Shown here one piece after another: positions 17,355 through 26,922 of a DNA stretch of 64,000 nt. Made by a program: the position numbers and the translations under genes. How positions within the stretch are numbered: the first letter of the stretch is position 1; each line of letters opens with the position of its first letter. Origin of the DNA: JASLZO01 sp965247995 (GTDB lineage: Bacteria > Chloroflexota > Dehalococcoidia > UBA6926); assembly GCA_965247995.1 (NCBI GenBank), contig OZ252041.1, positions 1,674,001-1,738,000 on the forward strand, in the 5' to 3' direction. Below the pieces are notes generated by a model. That model did not search any database. It saw only the letters and a list, made by a program, of their open reading frames with translations, and was not told the DNA's origin.

Positions 17355-18086
17355 CTAACGCACGAGGTTCATGAGTTCCCACGGAGAGGTCAACACGAAA
17401 TCAGGGTTAGTTTCCCAGAGCGCTGTCCGGTCGATGGATCCCCACGAAGCTGCGCCGGCTCGGATCCCAGCTGCTCGCGCTGCAAGGACATCCGATGGCG
17501 AGTCGCCAATTGCGACCGTAACCGCGCTAGCCAAATTCATCTGTTGTAGGCAGGCCAAGAACGGGTCGGGCGAAGGCTTGTGCTGAGCGGTGTCTTCATA
17601 CCCAACTACGACTTCAAAAACGCTACCCATTCCGATTCGATCCAATTCCCAATTCACTCCACGCGCTGGACCCTCAACAGGATCCATTCGTGGTCGGGAA
17701 GTCACCAGCGCGAGTCGGATCCCCAGCGTTTGTAGACTTGTCAACGCCTGCTCGATTCCTGGGAACCGAGTGAGTGGCGCGCGGTCCGCGCTAAAATAGC
17801 GTCGCCTGTATTCTGTGATCAAAGCGTTTACTGTCGCCGTATGTCTGTCGATAGAGAATTGCACCTTGCGATACCCCGATTGGCGTCTCTCCCCCCGTTC
17901 AACAATAATTGACGCCTGATCTTGCAAACTTGATCCGTCTTTGATGGCAGAAATGATTTCCGCGTGTGCAACGGTGCGACGAAGAACTATGCTGGCCGCG
18001 CTCTGCAGAGTTGAGATACGTTCCGCACGACTGTCTACAATCGTGTCGTCGAAATCGAAGACTATGGCTTCAATCGCTGATGTCAC
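17355..18086 (-). CDS. HAD family hydrolase (phosphoglycolate phosphatase-like)
   Basis: A 243-aa HAD subfamily I hydrolase. The nucleophile motif is VFDFDDTIVDSR, motif II is LALVTSRPR, the Lys is in QHKPSPDPFL, and motif IV is VAIGDSPSDVLAARAAG. A helical cap lies between motifs I and II, and members usually remove phosphate from small organic phosphates. It starts with GTG 18086, which overlaps by four bases (GTGA) the stop of a decayed HAD reading frame upstream. It was therefore probably translated in coupling with that gene. Base composition is more AT-rich than neighbours. Confidence 0.85.
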   Translation of the reverse strand: MTSAIEAIVFDFDDTIVDSRAERISTLQSAASIVLRRTVAHAEIISAIKDGSSLQDQASIIVERGERRQSGYRKVQFSIDRHTATVNALITEYRRRYFSADRAPLTRFPGIEQALTSLQTLGIRLALVTSRPRMDPVEGPARGVNWELDRIGMGSVFEVVVGYEDTAQHKPSPDPFLACLQQMNLASAVTVAIGDSPSDVLAARAAGIRAGAASWGSIDRTALWETNPDFVLTSPWELMNLVR

Positions 18087-18555
18087 GATTCTGTGTCAGG
18101 AAATGGGCCGATCTTTCTCCGAGAGCGGAGTGCCTCTATCAGACGTGCAACACGGTGATTGGCTGCAGGTGCGACCACAAGGTCCGCCGATTCTTGGTCT
18201 CGGCGCTGGACATAAGAATGATCGCGGACGGAGACGTAAGGGGTCGAGATTTCGAGCCTCGATGAACCCGATCAACTCATGGGCGACGATCAACGGAATT
18301 GGCTTCTCCCATACTATCGAACCGGTGAAAGGGTCGCGGATGAGCGAATCCTGATGGCATATGCGTGGCAAGGCAAGGCTCAAAGCCCCAGAAAAGGGCA
18401 GGGTGGAGTTGAACGGCCGGCCGGTCGCTATGGTTACCCTGGCCCCGAGTGCCGTTACCGTCGCGACCAATTGCCTTGTACGATCCGAAACGGGGCGCGG
18501 GTTGCTCGGTGATCGCGCGTCCGACGAAGTCGAGCGCGATTAACCGGTAGGTCAT
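18083..18555 (-). pseudogene. Decayed Cof-type HAD-IIB hydrolase gene with frameshifts
   Basis: Three successive minus-strand frames together resemble the N-terminal part of a Cof-like HAD hydrolase. Frame one begins MTYRLIALDFVGRA, where the nucleophile motif DxDGT has become DFVGR. A shift near 18490 leads into SDRTRQLVATVTALGARV and TIATGRPF with EKPIPLIVAHELI. A second shift near 18245 leads into DQESADLVVAPAANH and ends at TGA 18083-18085. The last stop overlaps the start of the intact HAD gene (GTGA). Loss of the second Asp and two shifts within 475 bases argue for a pseudogene; sequencing error alone would not explain the motif loss. The usual C-terminal DxxND region is absent. Confidence 0.7.
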
Positions 18556-18684
18556 TGGACCATTCGTGACTTGCGGAAATACATTGACGCAGAATCACCA
18601 TATAGATTGATCTGAAGCCCACAGTCTTGGACTCGTTGCGTGCTAGAGAGCTCGGGCGTGGCGTCAATTGCTTAGGAAGCGAAT

Positions 18685-19398
18685 ATGTACGGCAGACGGG
18701 CGCGTTTCTACGACGCGATCTATTCCCACCTCGACTACGGTCGCCAAGCAGAGGCCGTCCACGAACTGGCCCAGGCCAAGAAACAGAGCGAGGGCAAGCA
18801 GTTGCTGGACGTCGCCTGTGGCACCGGGCTACACCTCGAGCACCTGCGCCGTGACTATGGGTACGAGGTAGAAGGCCTCGACATCAGCGAAGAGATGATC
18901 GCCGTGGCGCGCGGCCGCCTACCTGACGTGCCCCTCCATGTCGCGGACATGACCGACTTCGACCTCGGGAGACGCTTCGACGTTGTGACGTGTCTGTTCA
19001 GTTCGATCGGCCATATGCTCACCGAGGACCTGCTGAAACGAACGATCGTGGCTATGGCCGACCACCTGGAACCGGGTGGGGTGATGATTGTCGAGGGCTG
19101 GCTGACGCCGGACGTGTGGATCGACGGGCACCTTCATCTCGACCACGTCGACCGGCCCGACCTCAAGATTGCGCGCCTGAGCGTCAGCCGGTCGGACGGC
19201 GATATCTCGGTCATCGATATGTACCACCTCATTGGCACATCGGAAGAGGTCCAATCATTCTCCGAATCCATGCGGCTCCGCATGTTCACCGTCCAGCAAT
19301 GCCTGGATGCGTTCCGCGCGGCAGACCTCAATGTCGAGCACGACCCACAAGGTCTACGCGGCAGAGATCTTTACGTTGCTGCTACCCCGTTAGCCTAG
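18685..19398 (+). CDS. SAM-dependent methyltransferase (class I)
   Basis: A 237-aa methyltransferase. Motif I is LLDVACGTGLHLEHL, the acidic end of strand 2 is VEGLDISEEMI, and motif II/III appears as VADMTDFDLGRRFDVVTCLFSSIGHM followed by HLEPGGVMIVEGW. The N-terminal YGRRARFYDAIY and the long HLDHVD insert resemble the DesVI/TylM1-type sugar-amine or small-molecule N-methyltransferases, but substrate is unknown. AGGAAG precedes ATG 18685. Confidence 0.88.
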   Translation: MYGRRARFYDAIYSHLDYGRQAEAVHELAQAKKQSEGKQLLDVACGTGLHLEHLRRDYGYEVEGLDISEEMIAVARGRLPDVPLHVADMTDFDLGRRFDVVTCLFSSIGHMLTEDLLKRTIVAMADHLEPGGVMIVEGWLTPDVWIDGHLHLDHVDRPDLKIARLSVSRSDGDISVIDMYHLIGTSEEVQSFSESMRLRMFTVQQCLDAFRAADLNVEHDPQGLRGRDLYVAATPLA

Positions 19399-19455
19399 TT
19401 CGGGGCCAGTTGGGCCGCCAGCCGGCGGCGCCGCCAGCGAGCCGCCCAGTCGGTC

Positions 19456-19878
19456 CTACTCCTCGGTCCGTTCGTAGTTGAACTGCCAATTGATGCCGAA
19501 CTTGTCGGTGCATGCGCCGAAGTACGATCCCCAGAACATTTCCGCCGCAGGCCTCGTCACGGCGCCACCTTCGGATATCTTGGCGAGCAGAGCATCGGTC
19601 TCTTGCTTGCTGCTGGTCGAGTACGAGATCGAGAAGTTCGTACCGACCACGGCGGGCGGCCCAAATCCCGATGGCATGTCGCTGCCCATCAGCACGCTTT
19701 CCCCCACGGGCAACGACACATGCATGACGAGGCCTTTTTCCGCTTCGGAAACGCCCATGTCTTCGGGCGCATTTTCGTACGTATCGAGGTTGGCAAATTC
19801 GCCCCCGAAAACGGACCGATAGAACTCGAATACTTCGCGGCAGTTCCCGTTGAAACTGAGGTATGTACCCAGTGTCAT
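19456..19878 (-). CDS. VOC/PhnB-like family protein
   Basis: A 140-aa protein with the PhnB-type vicinal oxygen chelate fold. LGTYLSFNGNCREVFEFYRSVFGGEF lies at the N-terminus, VMHVSLPVGESVLMGSD in the middle, and FWGSYFGACTDKFGINWQFN at the C-terminus. Members are annotated as glyoxalase-like or 3-demethylubiquinone methyltransferase-like, but most have no proven reaction. AGGAGG precedes the ATG at 19878. Confidence 0.88.
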   Translation of the reverse strand: MTLGTYLSFNGNCREVFEFYRSVFGGEFANLDTYENAPEDMGVSEAEKGLVMHVSLPVGESVLMGSDMPSGFGPPAVVGTNFSISYSTSSKQETDALLAKISEGGAVTRPAAEMFWGSYFGACTDKFGINWQFNYERTEE

Positions 19879-20311
19879 GAATTCCTCCTAATCTGTCTCG
19901 ATTGAGGGAGCATCCTACGTTCATGGCCCAGCGGCGTCAAAGATTGGTGGCACTCGATCCCGACGCCTCGGACATCTCGGCCGCGACAGCACCAGGGCTT
20001 CGGCGCGCTCACGCGCCTGGGCTCCCGATCTGGGGCTCGACGTTCAAGCTAGCCTCTCCATGCCCATCTGCCTCCAAGATCAGGGGCCAGTACGCCGGGC
20101 TGCACCAGATAGTAGATGTTCTCGAAGCGGCGGCCGGATGTGCAAGCGTGGTATCCAGTCCGTGTGTTGGAACGCCTCTGCGTCCCGAGCCTATCCCAGC
20201 GGCCTCGGTACGCTCCGCGATATCCTTATGGCCCATGTGCCGGACCGGATCTGAACGCCTCCTCGAGGCTCCATTGCGGACGAGGCTGCCACACTCCCTG
20301 GGGCCCGACAA
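19879..20311. other. Intergenic region without a recognisable gene
   Basis: This 433-base divergent gap lies between the VOC gene and the hydrolase at 20312. Frames on both strands are open by chance (high GC) but their translations are Arg/Ser/Pro-rich and show no family motif. I see no tRNA, repeat or strong hairpin. It should carry both divergent promoters. Confidence 0.5.
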
Positions 20312-21235
20312 GTGAAGAAGTGGAGACGAGCGGCCGCCTTGGTATTGCTCGTCCTGGCGGGAGTCTACCTCGCCAGTTCGTGGTATCTCGTCTCGCAAGC
20401 CACGAAGTCAGAACGGACACTTCCTGAAATCACACCGGCTGAGGTCGGGCTCGTGTACGAGACAGTCGCGTTTTCGCCTCGTGGCTGGGACTTCGAGCTC
20501 CAGGGTTGGTACATAGATCCCCACCCCGAAGGACAGACCGTAGTCCTGCTCCACGGGTTGGACAGCAACAAAGCCTCGACAGGGGTTGGTGCGCTAGAGA
20601 TAGCGCGAGACCTTGTGGACGAAGGCTTCAATCCGTTGCTCTTCGATTTCCGGGCCCAAGGCGAATCAGAAGGAGACTTGATGTCCGCCGGCTATTTCGA
20701 GCAGGACGATCTGCTCGGCGCGTTGGACTTCCTTGAGCGTGAAAAAGGAGTGTCTTCGGAATGTGTAGGCGTCTTGGGGTTTTCGTTCGGGGCCGCAGTT
20801 GCTCTGCTCACCGCGGCCGATGGCTCGGACGTCAGTGGAGTCGTTGCCGACAGTGGGTTCGCTGATATATCGGATCTCCTCGTGCGGGAGACGGCAAGCC
20901 GGACTGGGTTCCCTGAATTCGTGACAGAACTGCTTGTTCCCGGAATGCGTCTGATGGGCCGACTGGCCTACGGGATCGATATCAACGCCATCGCGCCGGA
21001 AGGGGCAGTCGCCAAGCTGCCATTCCCGATCCTTGTCATGCATGGCGAGGACGACGACCGCGTCCCGCCCGATCACGCGACACGCTTGGCCGCAGCGTCG
21101 ACCCATCCGGATACCGAACTGTGGTTGGTGCCCAGCGTCGAACACGCCCGGCTCTATAGGGCGGATCCGACGGAGTACATCCGTCGGGTGACGGACTACT
21201 TCGAGGCCCAGCTGGAACCGCAGTGCGGAAGCTAG
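20312..21235 (+). CDS. Membrane-anchored alpha/beta hydrolase
   Basis: A 307-aa protein with a single N-terminal membrane anchor (AAALVLLVLAGVYLASSWYLV) followed by an alpha/beta-hydrolase domain. VVLLHGLDSNK forms the oxyanion turn, FDFRAQGESEGD follows, the nucleophile elbow is VLGFSFGAAVA (GFSFG), and the Asp-His pair appears as MHGEDDDRVP and VEHARLY. It resembles the BAAT/FrsA-like or Bem46-like hydrolases, probably facing the outside of the membrane. Start GTG 20312. The Cj0069-like gene follows 25 bases later, probably in the same operon. Confidence 0.83.
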   Translation: MKKWRRAAALVLLVLAGVYLASSWYLVSQATKSERTLPEITPAEVGLVYETVAFSPRGWDFELQGWYIDPHPEGQTVVLLHGLDSNKASTGVGALEIARDLVDEGFNPLLFDFRAQGESEGDLMSAGYFEQDDLLGALDFLEREKGVSSECVGVLGFSFGAAVALLTAADGSDVSGVVADSGFADISDLLVRETASRTGFPEFVTELLVPGMRLMGRLAYGIDINAIAPEGAVAKLPFPILVMHGEDDDRVPPDHATRLAAASTHPDTELWLVPSVEHARLYRADPTEYIRRVTDYFEAQLEPQCGS

Positions 21236-21260
21236 CGCTGGTGATCGGAGACGAAACTCC

Positions 21261-22334
21261 TTGACAACTGACGCCCCCGTTGGGCGCATTGGGGTCCTGT
21301 GGCGAGGTGATCCCGGAGCGCCACCGCCCACCCGCGAAAACAACCGGTTCATTCGTGTCTTCGACGCGCTGCAAGTTCGCGGAGTACGTGCAGAGGCGGT
21401 TGTGTATTCCGACGTTGTTGCCGATAACGTGCGGCAACGGCTTGTGGATCTAGATGGAGTCCTGGTCTGGGTGGATCCCATAGTCAATGGTGAAGACCGG
21501 TCCCGGCTGGACGCGATACTCCGAGATGCGGCATCGCAAGGCGTGTGGGTGAGCGCACACCCCGACATCATTCCCAAGATGGGGACCAAGGAAGTCCTCT
21601 ACCGTACGCGTCACCTCGAGTGGGGGACAGACACACGTCTGTATAGCGCTCCAGAGGAGCTCCAGGAGAGCCTCTCGCTGCGTCTCGTAGCTGGCCCGAG
21701 GGTACTGAAGCAGAATCGAGGCAGCGGCGGAAACGGTGTGTGGAAAGTAGACGCAGTTGGCGATTCCCTTGCTTCTACGGATGCGCCCGTACGCGTGCTC
21801 CATGGGATGCGTGGCAGCGCGATCGAGGAAATGCGGCTAGGAGACTTCGTTGAACGGTGTCGACCGTACTTCGCCGCCTCCGGGTGCATGGTCGACCAGC
21901 CATATCAGACCCGGCTGGGAGAGGGGATGATTCGCTGCTACCTCGTGCACGACCGAGTGGTTGGCTTCGGGTTCCAGCTTGTCAAAGCGCTTATGCCACC
22001 TCCACCTCCTAAGGCAGGCCCCGAGGCTGCGGCGGTCCCGCCGCGCATCTACTACGGGCCGACGAAGCCCGAGTTCCAGGAATTGAAGGCCAAGATCGAG
22101 TCGCAGTGGGTCGCCGACATGCAGCGTGCGCTAGGTATTGAAACCGAGTCGCTCCCAGCGATTTGGGATGCGGATTTTCTCTATGGGCCAAAAACCGCGT
22201 CCGGGGAGGACACCTATGTGCTATGCGAGATCAACGTCCAGTCCGTCTATCCGTTCCCCGAAGAGGCAGTGGAGTCATTGACAGAGGCCGCCATAACTCA
22301 GATGGTCGCTGCCAAGAGTAGTCGGAGCCGCTGA
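21261..22334 (+). CDS. Cj0069 family protein (ATP-grasp-like)
   Basis: A 357-aa protein of the Cj0069 family. The N-terminus has an IGVLWRGDPGAPPPTREN block, followed by a segment naming a mutable border (LVWVDPIVNGEDRSRLD). An ATP-grasp-like core carries RVLKQNRGSGGNGVWKV (a glycine-rich nucleotide-binding loop) and a late EINVQSVYPFPEEAV metal-site-like segment. This architecture suggests an ATP-dependent ligase of unknown substrate. The start is TTG 21261, with GGAG about 10 bases upstream and no better alternative. It follows the anchored hydrolase closely. Confidence 0.75.
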   Translation: MTTDAPVGRIGVLWRGDPGAPPPTRENNRFIRVFDALQVRGVRAEAVVYSDVVADNVRQRLVDLDGVLVWVDPIVNGEDRSRLDAILRDAASQGVWVSAHPDIIPKMGTKEVLYRTRHLEWGTDTRLYSAPEELQESLSLRLVAGPRVLKQNRGSGGNGVWKVDAVGDSLASTDAPVRVLHGMRGSAIEEMRLGDFVERCRPYFAASGCMVDQPYQTRLGEGMIRCYLVHDRVVGFGFQLVKALMPPPPPKAGPEAAAVPPRIYYGPTKPEFQELKAKIESQWVADMQRALGIETESLPAIWDADFLYGPKTASGEDTYVLCEINVQSVYPFPEEAVESLTEAAITQMVAAKSSRSR

Positions 22335-22930
22335 TGAGAACAAAGCCGGGGCCACTGGTCAGGATCCGGCCAGTCCGCCGCCAAGCGTTGCGTGTCCGAC
22401 TGCCGACTAGAGAGGCAGGAAGAATCTTGGGCTCTCGCGAAGCCCCCTAATACTGGCAGCGTTGGCTCCCCTTGCGCAACCCTCTTCATAACCACTCACC
22501 GCTGTACCCAGGAGAATAAACCGCTATTTTAGGAAGGAATTAGGAATCTGGACGGCTCGGTGAAGGCGGAAGAGCGGTTGACGCCGATTTCCTCTTTTCC
22601 GATCAACGGAATCAGAGGCGGAAGCGGTGTCAAGCACATTTCCGCCCCTCCGGCCAGAATAACCCCCTCTCCGGCGTCGGAAGCAGGATTTCCGGATCGT
22701 CATCCAACACGCTGTTCACCCTGGTGGTCACAGCGTGTCTCTCGAGGGCGCGGGAATGGGGTTTGCCGACCAGCTCGAGGAGCCATGGCACCGACGACAC
22801 CGGATCGAGCCAATCGTCGAAATCGGTCGAAGTCGATGATCGCCTACACGTGGGCGGCCGATCCCTAATCTGTCTTGTCAAGCATCGTGGGCGCTGTGTT
22901 GCGAGCCCTGTACCTGCCTCCCCTGACCGG
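22335..22930. other. Left end of the accessory island, no recognisable gene
   Basis: About 600 bases lie between the Cj0069-type gene and the end of the restriction enzyme gene. Short open frames on both strands (for example 22630-22881 minus) give translations I cannot place in any family. GTTGGCTCC at 22461-22469 repeats, in the same orientation, the bases at the 3' end of tRNA-Asn (26992-27000). Confidence 0.45.
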
Positions 22931-25648
22931 TCAGGATTGTTGTTCAGCTAGGCCTGAGTCAATCTCAGGTAACCGCTCATCTCCTCGTCCATCAATGACA
23001 TTGTCGAGTCGCAGGGTAGCTGCCTCGAGGGATTCCACGCCGAATTTCAGATCCGCCCGCGCCGCCAGAATCGGTTCTATCAGCGCCTTTTGTTCTGAGT
23101 CGGCTGCTGGAAAGGCAATCTCTATGTTCTCGAAATCTCCAGTCTGAGTTCTCCGGCGATTGCTGTGCCCTGTGGTAATTGCCCGAAAGGCCCTTTGATA
23201 GTAGCGACTCCTAAGTAATGCCGACAAGAATTCTGGAGACAGACGGTCATCTACGATTTGATAGATTGGAAATTCCTTCGTCACGAGGGCACCGTCGAAA
23301 TCCGGAGGCACTACAGCAATGCAGCCTTTCCACAAATCAATCGACGAGAATACAACGTCCCCCGTACGCGCCGACAACCATTTTGATGGACTATCCTCAA
23401 AGTACATTCCCAGCCACTCGGGAGGATTCCGCCCCTTCCCAGCCTCTCGTAGTCTGATCTCTCCTTCCTGAGAAATAGTCATTACATGAACGGCTACGTC
23501 AGGGGAATGCTCTGGATGAACTTCGTCAAGCCTTCGACGCATGACATCGCCGATTCTCGCCGTAATCCAACCTTCTGGTACATGACTGCTCTCCTGCCGC
23601 TTGAATAGATGGTATTTGGGATCAATCCTTCGGCTCTCATGGCTGCCCCAAAGGTCGGCAAATAATATGGCCATACAGTCAGGCTGTAGTCTGCCTTCGT
23701 AGGACGACGGTGAAGCCCGAAAAGCAAAATACTCTCCAAGGATCGTGTCCACCCCGTCGATTGCGACATTTACACCGTTCTCATCCGAGGCATAGAGTTC
23801 GTTTGATTGAACTGGAACTCCCGTTGGTAAGTATCCAATATGATTAGCCTCCGCCAGGAATACAGCGCGGTTATCGCCCCCATGTGCAGCCATGATGGCT
23901 TCGTCTACGCCTGATTCTTTGTGCGTGGCCTCTCGGAAGCGGGTCAGGAAGGCGTACTGTTCAGGTTCTGAAAATTTTTGGAAGAGCAAAAGTGAAGTCT
24001 TATTTTGTGCCCCTGAATGCCGAAAAGCGTGGTCCGGGAGCGAAATGATTGCATCAATGTAGCCTTGCTGGGCGATCCACCGCCTGGTTTGTGGACAGTT
24101 GGACTGCTCACCTTGATTGTTGAGCAGTCCATCAGGAACGATTAGACCAAGCCTGCCCCCGGGCTCCAAGAAGTCGATAGACCGTTCGATAATCGCTTGT
24201 TCTGAGGGGACCTTTTGCCGCCCGGCTGCAACCTCGAAGTTCTGTAGATCGTTATCTCCTAATGTATCTCGATCACCTGTTTTGACGTCATCGCCAAAGG
24301 GAGGATTGCCTACGAGCCGGGTGAACTTACCTGACCATTGTTGTAGGCGGGGCAAGCGAAATGTAGAGTCCAAGCAGCTTCGGTCAGTCTCGATATTCGT
24401 ATGTCCATCGTGATGCAGTAGGAGGTTAATCTTACAGATTCGACCTAAGGTCTCATGAATCTCGACACCCAAAACCTTTTGTAGAGCGAATTCTGTTTTG
24501 ATACGCGTGATCTCAACATCAGGTTGACCAGCAAAATCTGTATCGACCCGGTGCCATACTTGCAACAATACCTCCAATAGGAACCCACCACTTCCGGCAG
24601 TCGGATCAATCACGAAATCATTGGCTCGGATGTCCAGTGCCGCTACGATGAAGCGCGCTAGTTGACGCATCGTGAAGTATTGGCCCAGCTCGCCGCGAAA
24701 GACGGAACCAAAGAAGTTTTCGAAGGCCCGACCGACTGAATCGATGTCGGTCCGAGTGAAACTGATAGTCTGAATAGTTGTCACCACATCAACAATCTTT
24801 GCATCCGGAAGTTCTATTCGGGTTCCGCTCGTGAAAATGCTGGGATCTTGTCGTGCACCCTCTTGAAAAAGCCTGTGGATCCTTGAAGCTATGGCGGCCG
24901 TTGTCTCGTTCGTTCCGACCTGAAAACGTCTTGGGTCGCCTGTAGCAGTCGAACGTTCATCAGCAACTTTCGCAAACAGCAGCTTACTCCATTCATCAAA
25001 AGCCTTGGGAGGGTCCCGCCTTCCGCCAGCCCAAATGGTTGAATGGGCACGTCGAATACGGCTGGACAACTCACGGGCCGACACCGGTCCAATGTCATTC
25101 TGACTTCCGGCAATGAGAGTGTATGTGGGAGCATTGCCATATTGTTCAGGAAGCGCGTCTCGGTGCCCAAGTCGGTTCGACTGTCGCTCTTGAGGAGGAT
25201 GGTTGGCTACATCGAAGACCGTAGAAACAGATCCCTCGTCATAGAGGGCAAATGGAGCTCTCAGCGAATTGGCATTCCCGAATGCCTGTTCAATCCCTTG
25301 GTCTCGATCCAGCTGAGTTTGTCCATCGGCTTTATTCTCGACCACAAGATATGGAGATCGGCATGCGTCATCCTCGAAGGCTACAATGTCAGCCTGATCA
25401 CTCGGAGTTCTGCGAGGAACACGAACCTCTGTTTTCAACCGGTTCGCTGGGTACCCTCTCTCAATAATCAGGAAGCCAATCGTTCTTGCCCTGACCCATT
25501 CCTCGGGGTCTGTCCACTGGTAAGACCGTGACTGACTGAGGTTATAGGTAATCCTTCCGCCTTCAATGGAAACCTGTCCCCTAGCGCGCAACTCTGCGAC
25601 GTTGGGGTCTCTCTCTGCTAACTGTGCGCTGTCATGGTGTGAAGGCAT
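22931..25648 (-). CDS. Single-chain restriction-modification-specificity enzyme (type IIG-like)
   Basis: About 905 aa combining three activities. Residues 1-150 form an HsdR_N-type nuclease domain with the PD-(D/E)xK core (SDQADIVAF, then VVENKAD: D87, E104, K106). Residues about 300-560 are an N6-adenine methylase with GQYFT, motif I DPTAGSGGF (348-356) and motif IV NPPFG (448-452). From about residue 690 there is one HsdS-like target-recognition half ending in a long helix (SEQKALIEPILAARADL). Such proteins methylate and cut DNA at their own recognition site. The ATG at 25648 has GGAGG upstream and overlaps the HNH gene by 17 bases; the frame extends to 25753. AT-richer than the surroundings. 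Confidence 0.85.
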   Translation of the reverse strand: MPSHHDSAQLAERDPNVAELRARGQVSIEGGRITYNLSQSRSYQWTDPEEWVRARTIGFLIIERGYPANRLKTEVRVPRRTPSDQADIVAFEDDACRSPYLVVENKADGQTQLDRDQGIEQAFGNANSLRAPFALYDEGSVSTVFDVANHPPQERQSNRLGHRDALPEQYGNAPTYTLIAGSQNDIGPVSARELSSRIRRAHSTIWAGGRRDPPKAFDEWSKLLFAKVADERSTATGDPRRFQVGTNETTAAIASRIHRLFQEGARQDPSIFTSGTRIELPDAKIVDVVTTIQTISFTRTDIDSVGRAFENFFGSVFRGELGQYFTMRQLARFIVAALDIRANDFVIDPTAGSGGFLLEVLLQVWHRVDTDFAGQPDVEITRIKTEFALQKVLGVEIHETLGRICKINLLLHHDGHTNIETDRSCLDSTFRLPRLQQWSGKFTRLVGNPPFGDDVKTGDRDTLGDNDLQNFEVAAGRQKVPSEQAIIERSIDFLEPGGRLGLIVPDGLLNNQGEQSNCPQTRRWIAQQGYIDAIISLPDHAFRHSGAQNKTSLLLFQKFSEPEQYAFLTRFREATHKESGVDEAIMAAHGGDNRAVFLAEANHIGYLPTGVPVQSNELYASDENGVNVAIDGVDTILGEYFAFRASPSSYEGRLQPDCMAILFADLWGSHESRRIDPKYHLFKRQESSHVPEGWITARIGDVMRRRLDEVHPEHSPDVAVHVMTISQEGEIRLREAGKGRNPPEWLGMYFEDSPSKWLSARTGDVVFSSIDLWKGCIAVVPPDFDGALVTKEFPIYQIVDDRLSPEFLSALLRSRYYQRAFRAITTGHSNRRRTQTGDFENIEIAFPAADSEQKALIEPILAARADLKFGVESLEAATLRLDNVIDGRGDERLPEIDSGLAEQQS

Positions 25649-26531
25649 TTGTATTTCCAGCCTCCAGTAGACTCTTAAGTTCTGGCCGTTCCATTCCATC
25701 AGCGGCTCGCCCGGGATGTGTCCCAGCGATACCGAATTGGGGTCGCCCCTCATCTAGATTCGAGCCGGGGCGGTACCTCCAACACCTCCTGGACTGATCC
25801 AGCACGCCACCGAACTCGGAGGTGGCTATCTTCTCAAAGATGGGAATCACCGTCTGGGATACCGGGCAAATCTCGGCGATCAGGGAGTACATTCCGAACT
25901 CGTCACTCTCCCTCTCTTGGAACTCAGAGGTCTCGCATATCAGGCATATTCTGGAGGCCCCGCCCGACATCGTGATGGCGAAGTCATGATTTGGGCAGGT
26001 GAACTCCTCCACTGGTTCCCAGGGTTCTGTTCCGTGGTATCGGTTCGACTCCAATAGTCTCTGAAGGAGGGGATCGTCTGTTCGGGTTCCCTCTGGCCAG
26101 AGGAGTATCCAAGGTGCGTGGAGGAGTTCCTCTTTGTTGAAGATCTGGGAGTCGTCCTTGTTGTCCTGAGTGGTCCCAGCGTACAGGTGGGAGGGCTGGA
26201 CGCAATAGGGCCGATTGCAAAGGTGATTGACCTGGCTGTTCTCAGGGATATGCCCTCGCGTCTGGATGAAGGCGGCCCGGTGGGCGAGTTCCTGCTTCCC
26301 GTCAATGGTCAGGGTGCCGTAGCCGTCTTGGTTAAGGCTGTACTTCCATACCATGCAGTGCCCGTATGCGATGAAGGGAGAGTTTACGTGCATGGGTATC
26401 CCGAGGCCGTCGGCCGGGGCGACAGGGCTTCCTGTCCAGCTTCTGCGGGGTCTTGGGTTCCTGGGATGGGGGTTGCGGCCGTACCACCTTCGGATGATGG
26501 CGTCCCGCTCTATTCGGTAGTTCCTAGGCAT
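25632..26531 (-). CDS. HNH endonuclease family protein
   Basis: A 299-aa protein with an HNH_3-type core: AHRAAFIQTRG (H84), VNHLCNRPYCVQPSHL (H103, C105, C110, H115) and GTTQDNKDD (N124). This fold is typical of homing-type and restriction-associated nucleases. A second metal-binding patch lies downstream (CPNHD, then CLICE, around residues 178-200). The C-terminal hundred residues are unrecognised. The gene overlaps the restriction-modification gene, so the two are likely co-expressed. It could be a second nuclease of the system or a passenger homing enzyme. Confidence 0.78.
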   Translation of the reverse strand: MPRNYRIERDAIIRRWYGRNPHPRNPRPRRSWTGSPVAPADGLGIPMHVNSPFIAYGHCMVWKYSLNQDGYGTLTIDGKQELAHRAAFIQTRGHIPENSQVNHLCNRPYCVQPSHLYAGTTQDNKDDSQIFNKEELLHAPWILLWPEGTRTDDPLLQRLLESNRYHGTEPWEPVEEFTCPNHDFAITMSGGASRICLICETSEFQERESDEFGMYSLIAEICPVSQTVIPIFEKIATSEFGGVLDQSRRCWRYRPGSNLDEGRPQFGIAGTHPGRAADGMERPELKSLLEAGNTNAFTP

Positions 26532-26701
26532 CCGTTTGTTCCTTGTCCGTATTCCAAATCCTAGTCTCGGGTTTGGGCTATCCCTGTATGACTAGCCGGT
26601 ACTCACTCGCTTGTGCCACTAAAGTTCTCACGGCCACGTCCGCTGTCTGGTGATCAGCCAGACCACAGGAGTCCGGCTTGCGATGGATACCTACTAGCGC
26701 G

Positions 26702-26859
26702 GGTTAGGAAATGTCGAAACGCGGGTGCCCGAGGCGAAATAGGCTGTTAAACAACGCGGAGCGAAAAATGAGAATCGGAGAATTCGGAAACGAAAACGCG
26801 GGGTGGGCGCGTGCAACCCCCCTGGTTGCACAAGGCACCCCAGGCGGATTTTCCTAACC
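26702..26859. repeat. Nested inverted repeats (possible mobile-element remnant or structured RNA)
   Basis: The outer arms GGTTAGGAAA (26702-26711) and TTTCCTAACC (26850-26859) are exact complements. Inner arms GGGTGCC (26723-26729) and GGCACCC (26834-26840) fall at nearly matching distances. A perfect eight-base stem GTGCAACC/GGTTGCAC (26811-26831) lies within. The organisation could be a miniature inverted-repeat element or a folded non-coding RNA. Confidence 0.45.
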
Positions 26860-26922
26860 GGAGAATCCGGGAGCATGTGGGAGGGCAGTGTATCTAGCTA
26901 TGAAAATCGCCATAAACGACGA

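Noticed and set aside
19902..20315. 137-aa open frame in the VOC/hydrolase gap
   Set aside because: Composition looks random for GC-rich DNA, with no ribosome site or motif; treated as non-coding.
22630..22881. 83-aa minus-strand frame near the island border
   Set aside because: No family resemblance and no ribosome site; left as part of the intergenic region.
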